The translations under genes and the position numbers were made by a program. Below, piece after piece: positions 28,407 through 37,988 of a DNA stretch of 40,324 nucleotides (positions are counted from its first letter, which is position 1; every line of letters starts with the position of its first letter). Location: assembly GCF_001672915.1 (NCBI RefSeq), contig NZ_LZKR01000046.1, forward strand, positions 1-40,324, written 5' to 3'. The notes beneath the pieces were generated by a model. That model was given only the letters and a program-made list of their open reading frames with translations. It searched no databases and was not told the DNA's origin. The DNA is from Mycobacterium sp. 1245805.9. Its GTDB lineage: Bacteria; Actinomycetota; Actinomycetes; Mycobacteriales; Mycobacteriaceae.

Positions 28407-28805
28407 CTCGCCTTCGAGACAGGCCTTGATCGCCTGGGCGGCCTGCTCCATCGCGGCGTGCAGCCGAACCGCCAACTCGTCCGGCAGCACATCCCTGGTC
28501 CAGATGAAGCGGCACCGTCGCGCGCCGTCGGGCACGATCTGCATCGCGGTGTTGTCGTGTTCGGGACGCGCTGTATCGCCGATCAGGGAGTAGACGATGC
28601 GGCGCGCGGAATCGTCTCGCGCGACGAGCCGTTCCCGGGCGACATTGCCGTTCGCGAACGTCACCACGCGAACGTCGCCGTCGGCCTGCGCCGACGCCAC
28701 GTAACCGCGGGCCATGCCGACCGGGCCGTCGGCCCAGTCCCCGACCACTTGCCAAACGCGGTCGGCGTCGACGTCGATTTGGAACTCGGTGCGTATTGAT
28801 GCCAT
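28392..28805 (-). CDS. SRPBCC (polyketide cyclase/START-like) family protein
   Basis: A 137-residue protein with the SRPBCC ligand-binding helix-grip pattern: FQIDVDADRVWQVVGDWA at the start, RRIVYSLIGD in the strands, and a long C-terminal helix from DELAVRLHAAMEQAAQAI. The ligand is unknown. It overlaps the tetR end by 15 nt tail-to-tail and diverges from the AraC gene with 82 nt between starts. Confidence 0.82.
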   Translation of the reverse strand: MASIRTEFQIDVDADRVWQVVGDWADGPVGMARGYVASAQADGDVRVVTFANGNVARERLVARDDSARRIVYSLIGDTARPEHDNTAMQIVPDGARRCRFIWTRDVLPDELAVRLHAAMEQAAQAIKACLEGELAAQ

Positions 28806-28875
28806 GAAGCCAGCTTCGCGTCCGGATGCCGCACGGTCTTGAACATCCTTGCGGCCGGCTGTCGCCCCGCGGCGC

Positions 28876-28881
28876 TAGCCT
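28876..28881 (+). promoter_or_regulatory. Candidate -10 hexamer of leaderless araC gene
   Basis: TAGCCT fits TANNNT and ends 6 nt before the GTG at 28888, without a ribosome site. Confidence 0.4.
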
Positions 28882-28887
28882 GGCGCC

Positions 28888-29700
28888 GTGCTGTCGATGG
28901 TCACCCTCGCCGCCCGGCCCCACTTCAGCCTGCAGGCCTGGACGTGCCGTCCCGACGGCTCGAGCTGGTCGGCGATGGAGCGCCCGACCGACGGACGGCT
29001 GGTTTTGATCAGGTCCGGCCGGTTTCAGCGGCGAGGCTCAGACGGGCCGGTCAATCTCGATCCGACGGTCGGCTACGTCGGCGGGCCCGGCGAGGAGGAC
29101 CAATTCGCCCATCCCCACGGCGGTGACGCGTGCACCTCGGTGCGGCTGAGCGCGGCGTCGTGGCGGCGGCTCGTCGGCGATCCCGGTCGGCTGCGACACT
29201 CGACCTTCTACGTCGACGCTCGGCTGGAACTCGCGCACCGGCGGCTGTTGGCCGCCGCCGATATCGACTACCAACTCGCCGAGGACGTCGTGGCGCTCAC
29301 CGCTAGGGCGGTGCGATCGGTGACCGACCGACGCACGCCGCTGGCGGATCGGCCGGGTCCCGCCGACGCACTTCTTGTGCGGCAAGCGCGCGCCGCCATT
29401 CACGACGACGACCCGGCGGCGCGCGGTCTGTTTCCACTGGCGGAGCTGCTGGGCACGTCGCCATACCGGTTGAGTAGGGCGTTCCCGCGCGAGCTGGGCG
29501 TATCGCTCACCCGCTATCGCAACCGCGTCCGGGTGAGCCGGGCGCTCGACCGGCTCGAGCGCGACGAGTCGACGCTGGCCACCGTCGCCGCAGAACTCGG
29601 ATTCGCCGACCAGGCGCACTTCACCCGCGTTGTTCGCCAACATGTGGGTCAGACCCCGGCGGCGCTGCGCCGCGATGTGCGCTCACCGCTTTCGGTGTGA
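28888..29700 (+). CDS. AraC-family transcriptional regulator
   Basis: A 270-residue protein with an N-terminal cupin-like sensor part and a C-terminal AraC DNA-binding domain: PLAELLGTSPYRLSRAFPRELGVSLTRYRNRVRVSRALDRL-type first helix-turn-helix, then LATVAAELGFADQAHFTRVVRQHVGQTPAALR. The start may be the GTG at 28888 or the ATG at 28897. It diverges from the SRPBCC gene, which is its most likely target. The last codons and stop lie inside a family D repeat. Confidence 0.9.
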   Translation: MLSMVTLAARPHFSLQAWTCRPDGSSWSAMERPTDGRLVLIRSGRFQRRGSDGPVNLDPTVGYVGGPGEEDQFAHPHGGDACTSVRLSAASWRRLVGDPGRLRHSTFYVDARLELAHRRLLAAADIDYQLAEDVVALTARAVRSVTDRRTPLADRPGPADALLVRQARAAIHDDDPAARGLFPLAELLGTSPYRLSRAFPRELGVSLTRYRNRVRVSRALDRLERDESTLATVAAELGFADQAHFTRVVRQHVGQTPAALRRDVRSPLSV

Positions 29701-29764
29701 AGTGGGGCGGGATTGCGGTGATTTTTCCGCCCAGGAAACACACTGAACGCGCACGATTCACACT
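29695..29764. repeat. Intergenic palindromic repeat, family D, copy 3
   Basis: Outer arms gtgtgaa (29695-29701) and ttcacac (29757-29763) enclose an inner stem gggcgg/ccgccc (29705-29710 / 29727-29732) around a T-rich loop, the same plan and similar sequence as the copies at 26548-26770. It fills the gap between convergent araC and nadC and includes the araC stop codon. Confidence 0.8.
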
Positions 29765-29785
29765 CGGGCGGAAGGCGCACAGGCC

Positions 29786-30643
29786 TTACATGTCCAGGCC
29801 GATGTCGAGCACGCGCACCGAGTGGGTCAGCGCGCCGACGGCCAGGTAGTCCACGCCGGTCGCGGCGTAGGTCGCCGCGTTCTCCAGGCTGAGTCCCCCG
29901 GACGATTCGAGCAGCACGGCGGGCGCGCGGGCGTCGCGGCGCTGCACGGCGGTCTGCGTCTGCCACACCGGGAAGTTGTCCAGCAGGATCAGCTCGGGCT
30001 TTTCGGGCAGCACCTCGTCGAGCTGCTCCAGCGAATCCACCTCGACCTCGCAGGGCAGGTCGGGGGCCGCCTCGCGCACCGCGCGCAGCGCCTCGACCAC
30101 GGAGCCGGCGGCGGCCACGTGGTTGTCCTTGATCAGCGCCGCGTCGCCCAGCCCCAGGCGGTGGTTGACGCCGCCGCCGACGCGGACCGCGTACTTCTGC
30201 AGTGCCCGCAGGCCGGGCAACGTCTTTCGGGTGTCGCGGACCTTGGCCTTGGTGCCGTGCACCGCGTCGACCCAGGCCGCGGTCGCGGTGGCGATCCCGG
30301 ACAGGTGGCAGATCAGGTTCAGCGCGGTCCGCTCCGCGGTCAACAGGCCGCGGGTCTGCGCCTGGACCGTCAGCAGCGGCTCGCCCGGCCGCAGCCGGGC
30401 GCCGTCGTCGGCGCGACCGATTACCTGATAGCCGCCGCCGAGCACCTCGTCGAGCACCAGCAACGCGACGTCCACCCCGGCGATCACGCCCGGCTCGCGG
30501 GGCACCATCGACGCGGTGACCACCGCGCCGGCCGGGACCGTGGCCTGGGTGGTGACGTCGGGCCCGTAACGCAGATCCTCCTGCAGGGCGCGCCGGATCA
30601 GGTCGCGGGCGGTGTCGAGTTCGCTGTCGGACAGCATCGTCAC
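29786..30643 (-). CDS. nadC: Nicotinate-nucleotide pyrophosphorylase (quinolinate phosphoribosyltransferase)
   Basis: Converts quinolinate and PRPP to nicotinate mononucleotide. The 285-residue enzyme shows LLTAERTALNLICHLSGIAT, KVRDTRKTLPGLRALQKYAV, GGGVNHRLGLGDAALIKDNH, EVEVDSLEQ and LLESSGG, all typical. I use the GTG at 30643, which overlaps the nadB stop (GTGA). An ATG two codons later is an alternative. It is the last gene of nadABC. Confidence 0.97.
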   Translation of the reverse strand: MTMLSDSELDTARDLIRRALQEDLRYGPDVTTQATVPAGAVVTASMVPREPGVIAGVDVALLVLDEVLGGGYQVIGRADDGARLRPGEPLLTVQAQTRGLLTAERTALNLICHLSGIATATAAWVDAVHGTKAKVRDTRKTLPGLRALQKYAVRVGGGVNHRLGLGDAALIKDNHVAAAGSVVEALRAVREAAPDLPCEVEVDSLEQLDEVLPEKPELILLDNFPVWQTQTAVQRRDARAPAVLLESSGGLSLENAATYAATGVDYLAVGALTHSVRVLDIGLDM

Positions 30644-32214
30644 CCCACCGCCGCCAGCGCCTCCACCAGCACCGCGTTGTGGTCGTCGGCCAGTCGGAGC
30701 ACGCTGCTGCGGGCTTGTTCGGGTGCCGCGTCCGGGTACTCCGCGCGGTGGTGGCAGCCGCGGCTTTCGTTGCGCGCCAACGCCGCGGCGACCACCGCCC
30801 GGGCGGTCAGCGTCAACGCGACGTCCTCGAAATCGCGGCGCCCGGCCACCGTACGGATCGGCGCCCCGGATAGCTTGTGGGACAACCGGTTCAGCCCGGC
30901 GGCGTTGCGCACCACCGAGGCGTCGCGGCTCATGGCCCGGTGCAGGTCGCCGCGCGGCGCGGCGGTGTGGGCGACGGGTTCGGGCGGGAGCGCGCGGGTC
31001 CGCCCGGCCGCCGAAGCGTGCGCGGCCGCGGCCTTGCCGGCGCGACCGCCCACCACCAGCCCCTCGAGCAGGCTGTTGGACGCCAACCGGTTGGCGCCGT
31101 GCATCCCGGTGCGGGCCACCTCGCCCGCGGCGAACAGCCCGGGCAACTCGGTCTGCCCGTGCACATCGGTGACGACGCCGCCGCAGCTGTAGTGCGCGCC
31201 TGGGACGACGGGGATGGGTTGGCGGACGGGGTCGATCCCGGCGTCCCGGCACGCGGCGGTGACGGTCGGGAACCGTGCCTCGAAGCCCGCGATGCCGCGC
31301 GCGTCGAGGAAGACGCACGGGTCGCCGGTCTCCCGCAGGCGTGCGTCGATGGCCGCCGCGACGACGTCGCGCGGCGCCAGGTCACCCATCGGGTGTACGC
31401 CGGCGGTGACCGAATTGCCTTGGGAATCAATCAGTATCGCGCCCTCGCCGCGAATCGCCTCGGTGACCAGCGGGCGGCGCCCGCCCCCACCACCGAAAAG
31501 CATCGTCGGGTGGAACTGGATGAACTCGAGGTCGCTGACCGGCACGCCGGCCCACAGCGCCAGCGCGATGCCGTCGCCGGTGGAGCCATGGGGATTGGTG
31601 GTCGCGGCGTAGAGGTGGCCGAGCCCGCCGGAGGCCAGGATCACCGAGGGCGCGCTGATGATCCCGTAGCCGTCCACGCCGCCAAGCAGGACCCCTGTGA
31701 CAGCGGCATCGTTGTGCAGTACCCGCAGGGCCACATGGCCGGCGCGGATGTCCAGCCGGGCCGCGGCGTGGTCGAGCGCCCGCTGCACCTCGGCTCCGGT
31801 CGCGTCGCCGCCGGCGTGCACGATGCGCCGCCTAGAGTGGCCGCCCTCGCGCGTCACGTCCCAGCGGCCGGGCACGGCCTCGTCGAATCGCGCTCCGTCG
31901 CCGACCAATTCGGACACGGCGCGGTGGCCGTCGGCGACGATGGAGTACACCGCGTCGGGGTCACACAGGCCCGCACCGGCCGCCAGAGTGTCGGTGACGT
32001 GGGCCTCCACGGAGTCGTCGTTGCCGGGCAGGACCACCGCGATGCCGCCCTGCGCGTAATGCGTCGCGGTCCCCCCCTTCGCCTGGTCGGCCTTGCTCAG
32101 CACCACGACGCTGCGGCCGGCGCGATGGGCGGCCAGCGCCGCGGCCAAACCCGCGACGCCGGTGCCGATTACGACGACGTCGGCGGTGTGGGTCCAATCC
32201 GGACGGGCGATCAT
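30640..32214 (-). CDS. nadB: L-aspartate oxidase
   Basis: An FAD enzyme that oxidises aspartate to iminoaspartate for quinolinate synthesis. The 524-residue protein shows the dinucleotide fold [21 protein letters not shown] near residue 13, the FAD segment [23 protein letters not shown], the fumarate-reductase-type [12 protein letters not shown], the His-rich [15 protein letters not shown], and [18 protein letters not shown]. It overlaps nadA and nadC by 4 nt each. Confidence 0.97.
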   Translation of the reverse strand: MIARPDWTHTADVVVIGTGVAGLAAALAAHRAGRSVVVLSKADQAKGGTATHYAQGGIAVVLPGNDDSVEAHVTDTLAAGAGLCDPDAVYSIVADGHRAVSELVGDGARFDEAVPGRWDVTREGGHSRRRIVHAGGDATGAEVQRALDHAAARLDIRAGHVALRVLHNDAAVTGVLLGGVDGYGIISAPSVILASGGLGHLYAATTNPHGSTGDGIALALWAGVPVSDLEFIQFHPTMLFGGGGGRRPLVTEAIRGEGAILIDSQGNSVTAGVHPMGDLAPRDVVAAAIDARLRETGDPCVFLDARGIAGFEARFPTVTAACRDAGIDPVRQPIPVVPGAHYSCGGVVTDVHGQTELPGLFAAGEVARTGMHGANRLASNSLLEGLVVGGRAGKAAAAHASAAGRTRALPPEPVAHTAAPRGDLHRAMSRDASVVRNAAGLNRLSHKLSGAPIRTVAGRRDFEDVALTLTARAVVAAALARNESRGCHHRAEYPDAAPEQARSSVLRLADDHNAVLVEALAAVG

Positions 32215-33260
32215 TCGCCGCCGCCCGGCTGACCTATCTGGATCATTCGCTGCACGCTGCGCCGGCCCGCCGCGTCGATCTCGGGGTCGACGTGGACTTC
32301 GTCGGCCCCCTCGATCAGGCAGCGCAGCAGCGCGGCCGGGGTGATCATCTTCATGTACTTGCAGGAGGCCCGGTCGTTCACCGCGCGGAAGTCGACTTGC
32401 GGTGCGGCGCGGCGCAATTGGTGCAACATGCCGACCTCGGTGGCGACCAGGACCTTGCGGGCGTTGGTCTCGTGGGCGGCGTCGAGCATGCCGCCGGTGG
32501 ACAGGATCTTCACCCGCTCAGCCGGGAAGGCGCCCTCGCCGGCGAGGTACAAAGCCGAAGTGGCGCAACCGCATTCGGGGTGCACGTACAGTTCGGCGTC
32601 AGGGTTGGCCCGCGCCTGCTCGGAGAGTTCGTCGCCGTTGATGCCCGCGTGCACGTGGCATTCCCCGGCCCACACGTGCAGGTTCTTACGCCCCGTGACC
32701 CGGCGCACATGGGCGCCGAGGAATTGGTCCGGGCAGAACAGCACCTCGCGGTCGGGGTCGATGGACGCGACGACATCGACCGCGTTGGACGACGTGCAGC
32801 AGATGTCGGTGAGCGCCTTCACCGCGGCGGTGGTGTTGACGTAGGAGACGACGACGGCGCCGGGGTGCTCGTCCTTCCAGGCGCGCAGTTCGTCGGGGGT
32901 GATGGAATCGGCCAGCGAGCAGCCGGCCCGCTGGTCCGGAATGAGCACGGTCTTGTCCGGGCTGAGGATCTTGGCGGTCTCGGCCATGAAGTGCACACCG
33001 CAGAACACGATGGTGTCCTCGGGCGCGTCGGCGGCGATCCGCGAGAGCGCCAGCGAATCGCCCACGTGGTCGGCGACGTCCTGGATGGCCGGCAGCTGGT
33101 AGTTGTGCGCGAGTAGCGTGGCGCCGCGCAGCGTGGCCAGCCGGCGAACCTCGGCGGCCCACCGCTCGTCACCGTCCAGGCCGGCGTAGCCGGCGGGGGT
33201 GTCGGTGATGCGGGCACTCAGGTCGTCCGCGAGGGTGTCCATCCGAGCCGAGACCGTCAC
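32211..33260 (-). CDS. nadA: Quinolinate synthase A
   Basis: A [4Fe-4S] enzyme that joins iminoaspartate and dihydroxyacetone phosphate to form quinolinate. The 349-residue protein has the three conserved cluster cysteines: Cys87 in [15 protein letters not shown], Cys201 in WAGECHVH and Cys300 in [27 protein letters not shown] marks the N-terminal domain. The GTG start has AAGGAG 7 nt upstream. It diverges from nrtR across a perfect inverted repeat and is probably repressed through it. Confidence 0.97.
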   Translation of the reverse strand: MTVSARMDTLADDLSARITDTPAGYAGLDGDERWAAEVRRLATLRGATLLAHNYQLPAIQDVADHVGDSLALSRIAADAPEDTIVFCGVHFMAETAKILSPDKTVLIPDQRAGCSLADSITPDELRAWKDEHPGAVVVSYVNTTAAVKALTDICCTSSNAVDVVASIDPDREVLFCPDQFLGAHVRRVTGRKNLHVWAGECHVHAGINGDELSEQARANPDAELYVHPECGCATSALYLAGEGAFPAERVKILSTGGMLDAAHETNARKVLVATEVGMLHQLRRAAPQVDFRAVNDRASCKYMKMITPAALLRCLIEGADEVHVDPEIDAAGRRSVQRMIQIGQPGGGE

Positions 33261-33284
33261 TGGCGGCTCCTTTCGCGCCGGGGG

Positions 33285-33307
33285 GTTTTCGACTTAGAAT
33301 CGAAAAC
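33285..33307. promoter_or_regulatory. NrtR operator between nadA and nrtR
   Basis: gttttcga (33285-33292) and tcgaaaac (33300-33307) are perfect 8-bp arms around a 7-nt spacer, ending exactly at the nrtR ATG and 25 nt before the nadA start. Position and symmetry fit an operator for a dimeric NrtR repressor controlling both directions. Confidence 0.75.
33295..33300 (+). promoter_or_regulatory. -10 hexamer of leaderless nrtR, inside the operator
   Basis: TAGAAT is a strong TANNNT match ending 7 nt before the ATG at 33308, so the transcript probably starts at the ATG. It is the centre of the inverted repeat, which predicts autorepression. Confidence 0.6.
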
Positions 33308-34012
33308 ATGGGCCATACTAGCACTGAACACGAGGTGCTGGCCGTCGTATTCCAGGTTCGTCAGGCGCCGTCCCCCCGCAAGGAAAAACCACAGCTGAAC
33401 GTCCTGCTATGGCAGCGCGCGAAGGATCCGCAGAAGGACGCCTGGTCGCTGCCGGGCGGACGGCTGCGCGCCGACGAGGACCTGACCACCTCCGTTCGCC
33501 GCCAGCTGGCCGAAAAGGTCGACTTGAGAGAGCTGGCTCACTTGGAGCAGCTGGCTGTGTTTTCCGACCCACAGCGGGTGCCCGGCGCTCGGGTGATCGC
33601 GTCGACGTTCCTGGGCCTGGTGCCCTCCCCCGCCACCCCGGAACTGCCCCCGGACACCCGCTGGCATCCGGTGAATTCTCTGCCGCCTATGGCGTTCGAC
33701 CACGGCCCGATGGTCGCCCACGCCCAGACCAGGCTGGCCGCCAAGATGTCCTACACGAACATCGGATTCGCCCTCGCCCCAAGGGAATTCGCGCTTTCCA
33801 CGCTGCGCGACATCTACGGCGCCGCGCTGGGCTATCAGGTCGACGCGACAAACCTGCAGCGCGTGCTGGTGCGGCGCGGGGTGATCAGCCAGACCGGCAC
33901 CATCGCGCAGTCCGGCCGCAGCGGCGGACGGCCCGCGGCGCTGTATCACTTCACCGACTCCCAGCTGCGGGTCACCGACGAATTCGCCGCGTTCCGGCCG
34001 CCTGGCGTTTAA
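33308..34012 (+). CDS. nrtR: NrtR-type Nudix-related transcriptional regulator of NAD synthesis
   Basis: A 234-residue protein with an N-terminal Nudix fold and a C-terminal winged helix ([32 protein letters not shown] and GRPAALYHF). The Nudix box [24 protein letters not shown] lacks the RExxEE catalytic glutamates, as in NrtR proteins that bind a nucleotide effector rather than hydrolyse it. It diverges from nadABC with a shared operator. From family knowledge the expected effector is ADP-ribose or a related NAD product. Confidence 0.9.
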   Translation: MGHTSTEHEVLAVVFQVRQAPSPRKEKPQLNVLLWQRAKDPQKDAWSLPGGRLRADEDLTTSVRRQLAEKVDLRELAHLEQLAVFSDPQRVPGARVIASTFLGLVPSPATPELPPDTRWHPVNSLPPMAFDHGPMVAHAQTRLAAKMSYTNIGFALAPREFALSTLRDIYGAALGYQVDATNLQRVLVRRGVISQTGTIAQSGRSGGRPAALYHFTDSQLRVTDEFAAFRPPGV

Positions 34013-34169
34013 CGCCACCGCCGGCCGCGACACGCCGGTACATTGGGCAGAACACCTTTCGCCCGTGAGCTGGGGGGACCACGAGAACTGGCTCACAACG
34101 CGGCGATTACGTTTTGGCCACCGTCCGTTCATGCGCGAGAATGCCGGATGGCCAAGGAGGGATCTGCGA

Positions 34170-35510
34170 ATGGTTGAGCTCGGCAATCTCGCGGGGACGC
34201 GTGACGCCCAGTGGATCGGACGGCCGCACCACGAGGAACTGCAGCGCAAGGTCCGTCCGCTGCTGCCCTCCGACGACCCGTTCTACCAGCCGCCGCCCGG
34301 CTACCAGCACGCCGAGCCCGGCACGGTGCTGCGCTCGCGCGACGTCGAGCTGGCGTTCCTGGGGCTGATCCCCCAGCCCGTCAAGGCCATCCAGCTGCTC
34401 TACCGCACGATGAACATGAACGGCGACCCCGAGGCGACCGCGACCACCGTGATCGTCCCGGCCCAGCTGGCTCCGGGGCAGACCTGCCCGGTGTTGTCGT
34501 ACCAGTGCGCGATCGACGCGATGACGTCCCGCTGCTTTCCGTCCTACGCGCTGCGGCGCCGGGCGAAGGCCCTCGGCTCGCTCAGCCAATTCGAGTTCGT
34601 GCTGATCAATGCCGCCGTCGCCGAGGGCTGGGCCGTGTCGGTGCCCGACCACGAGGGCATCCACGGTTCGTGGGGCGCGCCGTACGAACCCGGTTACCGC
34701 GTGCTGGACGGCATTCGCGCCGCGCTGAACTCGGAACAGCTCGGGCTGTCGGCATCGGCGCCGATCGGCCTGTGGGGCTACTCCGGCGGTGGCCTGGCCA
34801 GCGCGTGGGCCGCGGAGATGTGCGGCGACTACGCACCGGAACTGGACATCGTCGGCGCGGTGCTGGGCTCGCCCGTCGGCGACCTGGGGCACACGTTCCG
34901 CCGGCTCAACGGAAGCTTCCTCGCCGGACTGCCCGCGTTGGTGGTGGCCGCGCTGGCCAAGATCTACCCCGACCTGGACCGGGTGATCAAGGAGCACACC
35001 AACGAGGAGGGCCGCGCCCTGCTCGACTCGCTGCAGGACATGACGACCGTGGAAGCCGTCCTGCGGATGGCCGGCAAGAACATGGGCGACTACCTCGACG
35101 AGCCGCTCGAGGACATCCTGTCCACCCCCGAGGTCAGCTACGTCTTCGACAGCATCAGGCTGGGCGCCGCGGTGCCGACGCCGCCGGTGCTGATCGTGCA
35201 GGCGGTGCACGACTACCTGATCGACGTGCACGACATCGACGCGCTCGCCGACGCCTATTCGGCCGGCGGCGCCCGGGTCACCTACCACCGCGACGCGTTC
35301 AACGAGCACATCTGCCTGCACCCGCTGTCCGCGCCGATGACGCTGCGCTGGCTCACCGACCGGTTCGCCGGCCGGCCGCTGACCGAGCACCTGATCCGGA
35401 CGACGTGGCCGACGATGTTCAACCCGATGACCTACGTCGGCATGGCGCGGCTGGCCAAGATCGCGGCCAAGGTCATCACCGGCCGCAAGGTCCCACACCG
35501 CCCCTTGTAA
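34170..35510 (+). CDS. Secretory-lipase-family alpha/beta hydrolase (Rv1592c-type)
   Basis: A 446-residue hydrolase of the LIP (secretory lipase) type. The nucleophile is the serine in [13 protein letters not shown]. The oxyanion-side segment is [11 protein letters not shown], an acid is likely in [12 protein letters not shown], and the His in [11 protein letters not shown]. No convincing N-terminal signal peptide is seen despite the family name. I start at the ATG at 34170 because AAGGAGGGAT lies 6 nt upstream. The frame is open to a GTG at 34065, which would add 35 unlikely residues. The 157 nt after nrtR hold no recognisable element. Confidence 0.88.
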   Translation: MVELGNLAGTRDAQWIGRPHHEELQRKVRPLLPSDDPFYQPPPGYQHAEPGTVLRSRDVELAFLGLIPQPVKAIQLLYRTMNMNGDPEATATTVIVPAQLAPGQTCPVLSYQCAIDAMTSRCFPSYALRRRAKALGSLSQFEFVLINAAVAEGWAVSVPDHEGIHGSWGAPYEPGYRVLDGIRAALNSEQLGLSASAPIGLWGYSGGGLASAWAAEMCGDYAPELDIVGAVLGSPVGDLGHTFRRLNGSFLAGLPALVVAALAKIYPDLDRVIKEHTNEEGRALLDSLQDMTTVEAVLRMAGKNMGDYLDEPLEDILSTPEVSYVFDSIRLGAAVPTPPVLIVQAVHDYLIDVHDIDALADAYSAGGARVTYHRDAFNEHICLHPLSAPMTLRWLTDRFAGRPLTEHLIRTTWPTMFNPMTYVGMARLAKIAAKVITGRKVPHRPL

Positions 35511-35542
35511 GGGGCCAGGCCCCCGCGCGTTTGTGCATCCTG

Positions 35543-35608
35543 GGCTTTCCGCGTGCATCCACGGCGGAAAAATCGCCCGGATCTCGCCGTGGCCTCACAC
35601 CGAAAGCC
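35543..35608. repeat. Intergenic palindromic repeat, family D-like, copy 4
   Basis: Nested stems: outer ggctttc (35543-35549) with gaaagcc (35602-35608), inner ccacggcg (35559-35566) with cgccgtgg (35585-35592). The flanks carry the same words as the other copies (gctttccg, cggcgga with an A-run, ctcacactcg). It fills the convergent gap between the lipase gene and the DUF2567 gene. Confidence 0.75.
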
Positions 35609-35634
35609 GGGGGCTCACACTCGACGCGGCGGCT

Positions 35635-36294
35635 CTACGAGACTGCGGCCTCCGGGGCCTCGGGCTCCATCGGCAACGCGCCGGAAGGCCGCTCGGCCAC
35701 CGGGAGACCGCCCAGGTCGTCGCGGGCGTCGGCCGCCGCCATCAGGGCGTACACCAGCGCCGCGATCCCGGCGGGCCACGCCAGCGTCACCAGCACCTGC
35801 GGCAGGTGGAGGGCGAAGAACACCGGCGGCGCCTGGGTGACGTAGGCGACCGGCGGAGTGCCCGACACCGCGACCGCGTCGAACTGCAGCGCGCCGTAGC
35901 GCAGCCGAACCAGCAGCGCGCCCGTCCCCGCGGCCACCGCGGCGGCGACCACCATGCCGAGCGACAGCCCGAGGACCATCGCGGGCCCGCGGTGCTCGCG
36001 CCGCTGCCACACCAGCACCGCGCCCACCACCGCCAGCGCCGTCAGCAGGCCCAGCAGCATGGCCGGCGCGATGAAGAAGTGCCCGGATTCGGTGCCCAGG
36101 TAGTCGTGGACCCGCTCGCCGGCCCGGGTGATCGCCACCACCGCGCGGATCGGCGGCGCGATCCAGGCCCACAGGCCCCCGATCGCGACGCCGGCCGCGG
36201 CCACCCCCAGCGCCGCAACGAGGACCGCGCGCGCCCGCGCCTTGCGCGGCACGCCGGCAGGCTCGAACGGCTCCGGTCCGGCGTGCTCGGTCAC
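35635..36294 (-). CDS. DUF2567-like membrane protein (Rv1591-type)
   Basis: A 219-residue membrane protein with four predicted helices: [63 protein letters not shown], and [20 protein letters not shown]. Its tail is acidic. It looks like DUF2567, an actinobacterial family of unknown role. The GTG at 36294 overlaps the stop of the BsaP gene (GTGA), so a longer frame from 36393 is rejected. It is the last gene of bioB-bsaP-DUF2567, and a link to biotin use is only positional. Confidence 0.8.
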   Translation of the reverse strand: MTEHAGPEPFEPAGVPRKARARAVLVAALGVAAAGVAIGGLWAWIAPPIRAVVAITRAGERVHDYLGTESGHFFIAPAMLLGLLTALAVVGAVLVWQRREHRGPAMVLGLSLGMVVAAAVAAGTGALLVRLRYGALQFDAVAVSGTPPVAYVTQAPPVFFALHLPQVLVTLAWPAGIAALVYALMAAADARDDLGGLPVAERPSGALPMEPEAPEAAVS

Positions 36295-36518
36295 CGCTGC
36301 GCCTCCATGTCCGCCGAGTCCACCTCTCCGTGCCGCGAGCACTGCGCCCGCCAGCCGTCGGGCCGAACCTGGACCACCATCCGTCGTCCGCACTGCGCGC
36401 AGAACCGCGGTGGCTCGAGACCCAGCTGGGCGGCCGTCGGCACGGCCGTGCCCGCCGGTTCACCGGTGTAAACGTTGTACACGCCGGCGCTGACCGGGGC
36501 GCCCAGTTCCCGAACCAC
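36291..36518 (-). CDS. bsaP: Biotin synthase auxiliary protein (BsaP, Rv1590-type)
   Basis: A 75-residue protein with [24 protein letters not shown] followed by a small cysteine motif (CAQCGRRM and a third Cys in AQCSRHG), suggesting metal or cluster binding. The Rv1590-type protein has been reported as an accessory factor that mycobacterial BioB needs to turn dethiobiotin into biotin. The assignment here rests on size, cysteine pattern and position 25 nt after bioB. The start is GTG. Confidence 0.82.
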   Translation of the reverse strand: MVRELGAPVSAGVYNVYTGEPAGTAVPTAAQLGLEPPRFCAQCGRRMVVQVRPDGWRAQCSRHGEVDSADMEAQR

Positions 36519-36543
36519 GGTCTTAAGTCTCTAACAGGCTGGC

Positions 36544-37584
36544 TTACAAACTGGCATTGAGCGCCTTGATCGGCATCTGCAGATCCTCGAGCAGTTCCAG
36601 GTCCGCCTCGGCGGGCCGGCCAAGCGTGGTCAGGTAGTTCCCGACGATCACCGCGTTGATGCCGCCCAGGATGCCCTGCTTGGCGCCGAGGTCACCCAGC
36701 GTGATCTCGCGGCCGCCGGCAAAGCGCAGCATCGTTCGGGGCAACGCCAGCCGGAAGGCGGCCACCGACTTCAGCGCCTCGCTGACGGGCAGCACCTCCA
36801 GGTCGCCGAACGGGGTGCCCGGCCGCGGGTTGAGGAAGTTCAGCGGCACCTCGTCGGGCCCGAGCTCGGCCAGGTCGGCGGCGAACTCCGCGCGCTGCTC
36901 CAGGGTTTCGCCCATGCCGAGGATGCCGCCGCAGCACACCTCCATGCCGGCGTCGCGCACCATCGACAGCGTCTCCCAGCGCTCTTCCCAGGTGTGGGTC
37001 GTCACGACGTTGGGGAAGAACGAGCGGGCGGTCTCCAGGTTGTGGTTGTAGCGGTGCACGCCCATCGCCGAGAGCTGCTCGACCTGCTCGGCGCTCAGCA
37101 TCCCCAGCGAGCAGGCGATGTTGATCTCCACCTCGTCACGGATCGCCTCGATGCCGGCCGCGACCTGCGCCATCAACCGCTCGTCGGGGCCGCGCACCGC
37201 GGCCACGATGCAGAACTCGGTGGCGCCCGATTTGGCCGTCTGCTTGGCCGCTTCGACCAGGCTGGGGATGTCCAGCCGCGCGCTGCGCACCGGGGAGGAG
37301 AACAGCCCCGACTGGGAGCAGAAGTGGCAATCCTCCGGGCACCCGCCGGTCTTGAGGCTGATGATGCCCTCGACCTCGACCTCGGGGCCGCACCAGCGCA
37401 TCCGCACCTCGTGGGCCAGCGCGAGTAGCTCCTCGAGCCGGTCGTCGGGCAGCTGCAGCACCTGCAGCACCTGGTCGCGGGTCAGGCCCTCGCCGCCGTC
37501 GCGCACCTGGCGGCGGGCCACCGCGAGGATGTCGTTGTTCGAGTCGTCGGCGTCGGTCGTCGGCCGAGTTGCCGCTTGAGTCAC
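36544..37584 (-). CDS. bioB: Biotin synthase
   Basis: A radical SAM enzyme that inserts sulfur into dethiobiotin. The 346-residue protein has the cluster motif CxxxCxxC at Cys82, Cys86 and Cys89 ([13 protein letters not shown]), a second-cluster Cys125 in [12 protein letters not shown], and further conserved [20 protein letters not shown] and LRFAGGRE. The GTG start has GGGGAG 7 nt upstream. It leads a unit with bsaP and the DUF2567 gene and diverges from the small membrane gene at 37719. Confidence 0.97.
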   Translation of the reverse strand: MTQAATRPTTDADDSNNDILAVARRQVRDGGEGLTRDQVLQVLQLPDDRLEELLALAHEVRMRWCGPEVEVEGIISLKTGGCPEDCHFCSQSGLFSSPVRSARLDIPSLVEAAKQTAKSGATEFCIVAAVRGPDERLMAQVAAGIEAIRDEVEINIACSLGMLSAEQVEQLSAMGVHRYNHNLETARSFFPNVVTTHTWEERWETLSMVRDAGMEVCCGGILGMGETLEQRAEFAADLAELGPDEVPLNFLNPRPGTPFGDLEVLPVSEALKSVAAFRLALPRTMLRFAGGREITLGDLGAKQGILGGINAVIVGNYLTTLGRPAEADLELLEDLQMPIKALNASL

Positions 37585-37649
37585 CAGGTACTCCCCTGCA
37601 TCTTTTTGCGTGCGCGCGCACCCGCACCTGCCACGTCGTCATGGCAGCC

Positions 37650-37667
37650 TGAACAAATCGGTGTTCA
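37650..37667. promoter_or_regulatory. Inverted repeat upstream of bioB
   Basis: TGAACA (37650-37655) and TGTTCA (37662-37667) are perfect 6-bp arms with a 6-nt spacer, 66-83 nt before the bioB start and 52 nt before the divergent gene at 37719. It resembles, but does not match in spacing, the TGAAC-N3-GTTAC box recalled for the biotin repressor BioQ. Confidence 0.45.
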
Positions 37668-37718
37668 AAGTAGGGTAACGGCCTCCGAAGATTGGGGCAG
37701 ACGGGGTATGTCTGCACC

Positions 37719-37910
37719 ATGAGTGTTTGGGAGGCCCAGCCGCACGTCGAGTACCTCGCCCACCACATGCTGCTGCTGGCGATCCCCGCCTTCCTGCCGG
37801 CGATCGTGGTGGTCGGCGTCATCCTGTACGTCGCGCTGAGAGACCGGCGCAACGGCGGCGAGGCGGGTGCGAACCAGCAAAGCGACGCCGCCGACAAGAA
37901 GCGTGATTGA
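37719..37910 (+). CDS. Small single-pass membrane protein
   Basis: A 63-residue protein with a histidine-containing N-terminus (MSVWEAQPHVEYLAHHM), one transmembrane helix (about 17-42, LLLAIPAFLPAIVVVGVILYVAL) and a charged C-terminal tail ending KKRD. The positive-inside rule puts the tail in the cytoplasm and the histidines outside. I do not recognise a named family. It is the first of four plus-strand genes and starts 78 nt before the 612-residue membrane protein. A TATGTC hexamer 6 nt upstream may be its -10. Confidence 0.6.
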   Translation: MSVWEAQPHVEYLAHHMLLLAIPAFLPAIVVVGVILYVALRDRRNGGEAGANQQSDAADKKRD

Positions 37911-37988
37911 CGGGCCCTCGATCGGGGCATTCCGGTTCCTGCGAGCTGCATCACAGCTCGCCAGGCCGGGGTGCAGGAGGGTTTGACG

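Noticed and set aside
37650..37667. Definite BioQ operator
   Set aside because: The recalled BioQ box has a 3-nt spacer and GTTAC as second half; here the spacer and second half differ, so it is recorded only as an inverted repeat.
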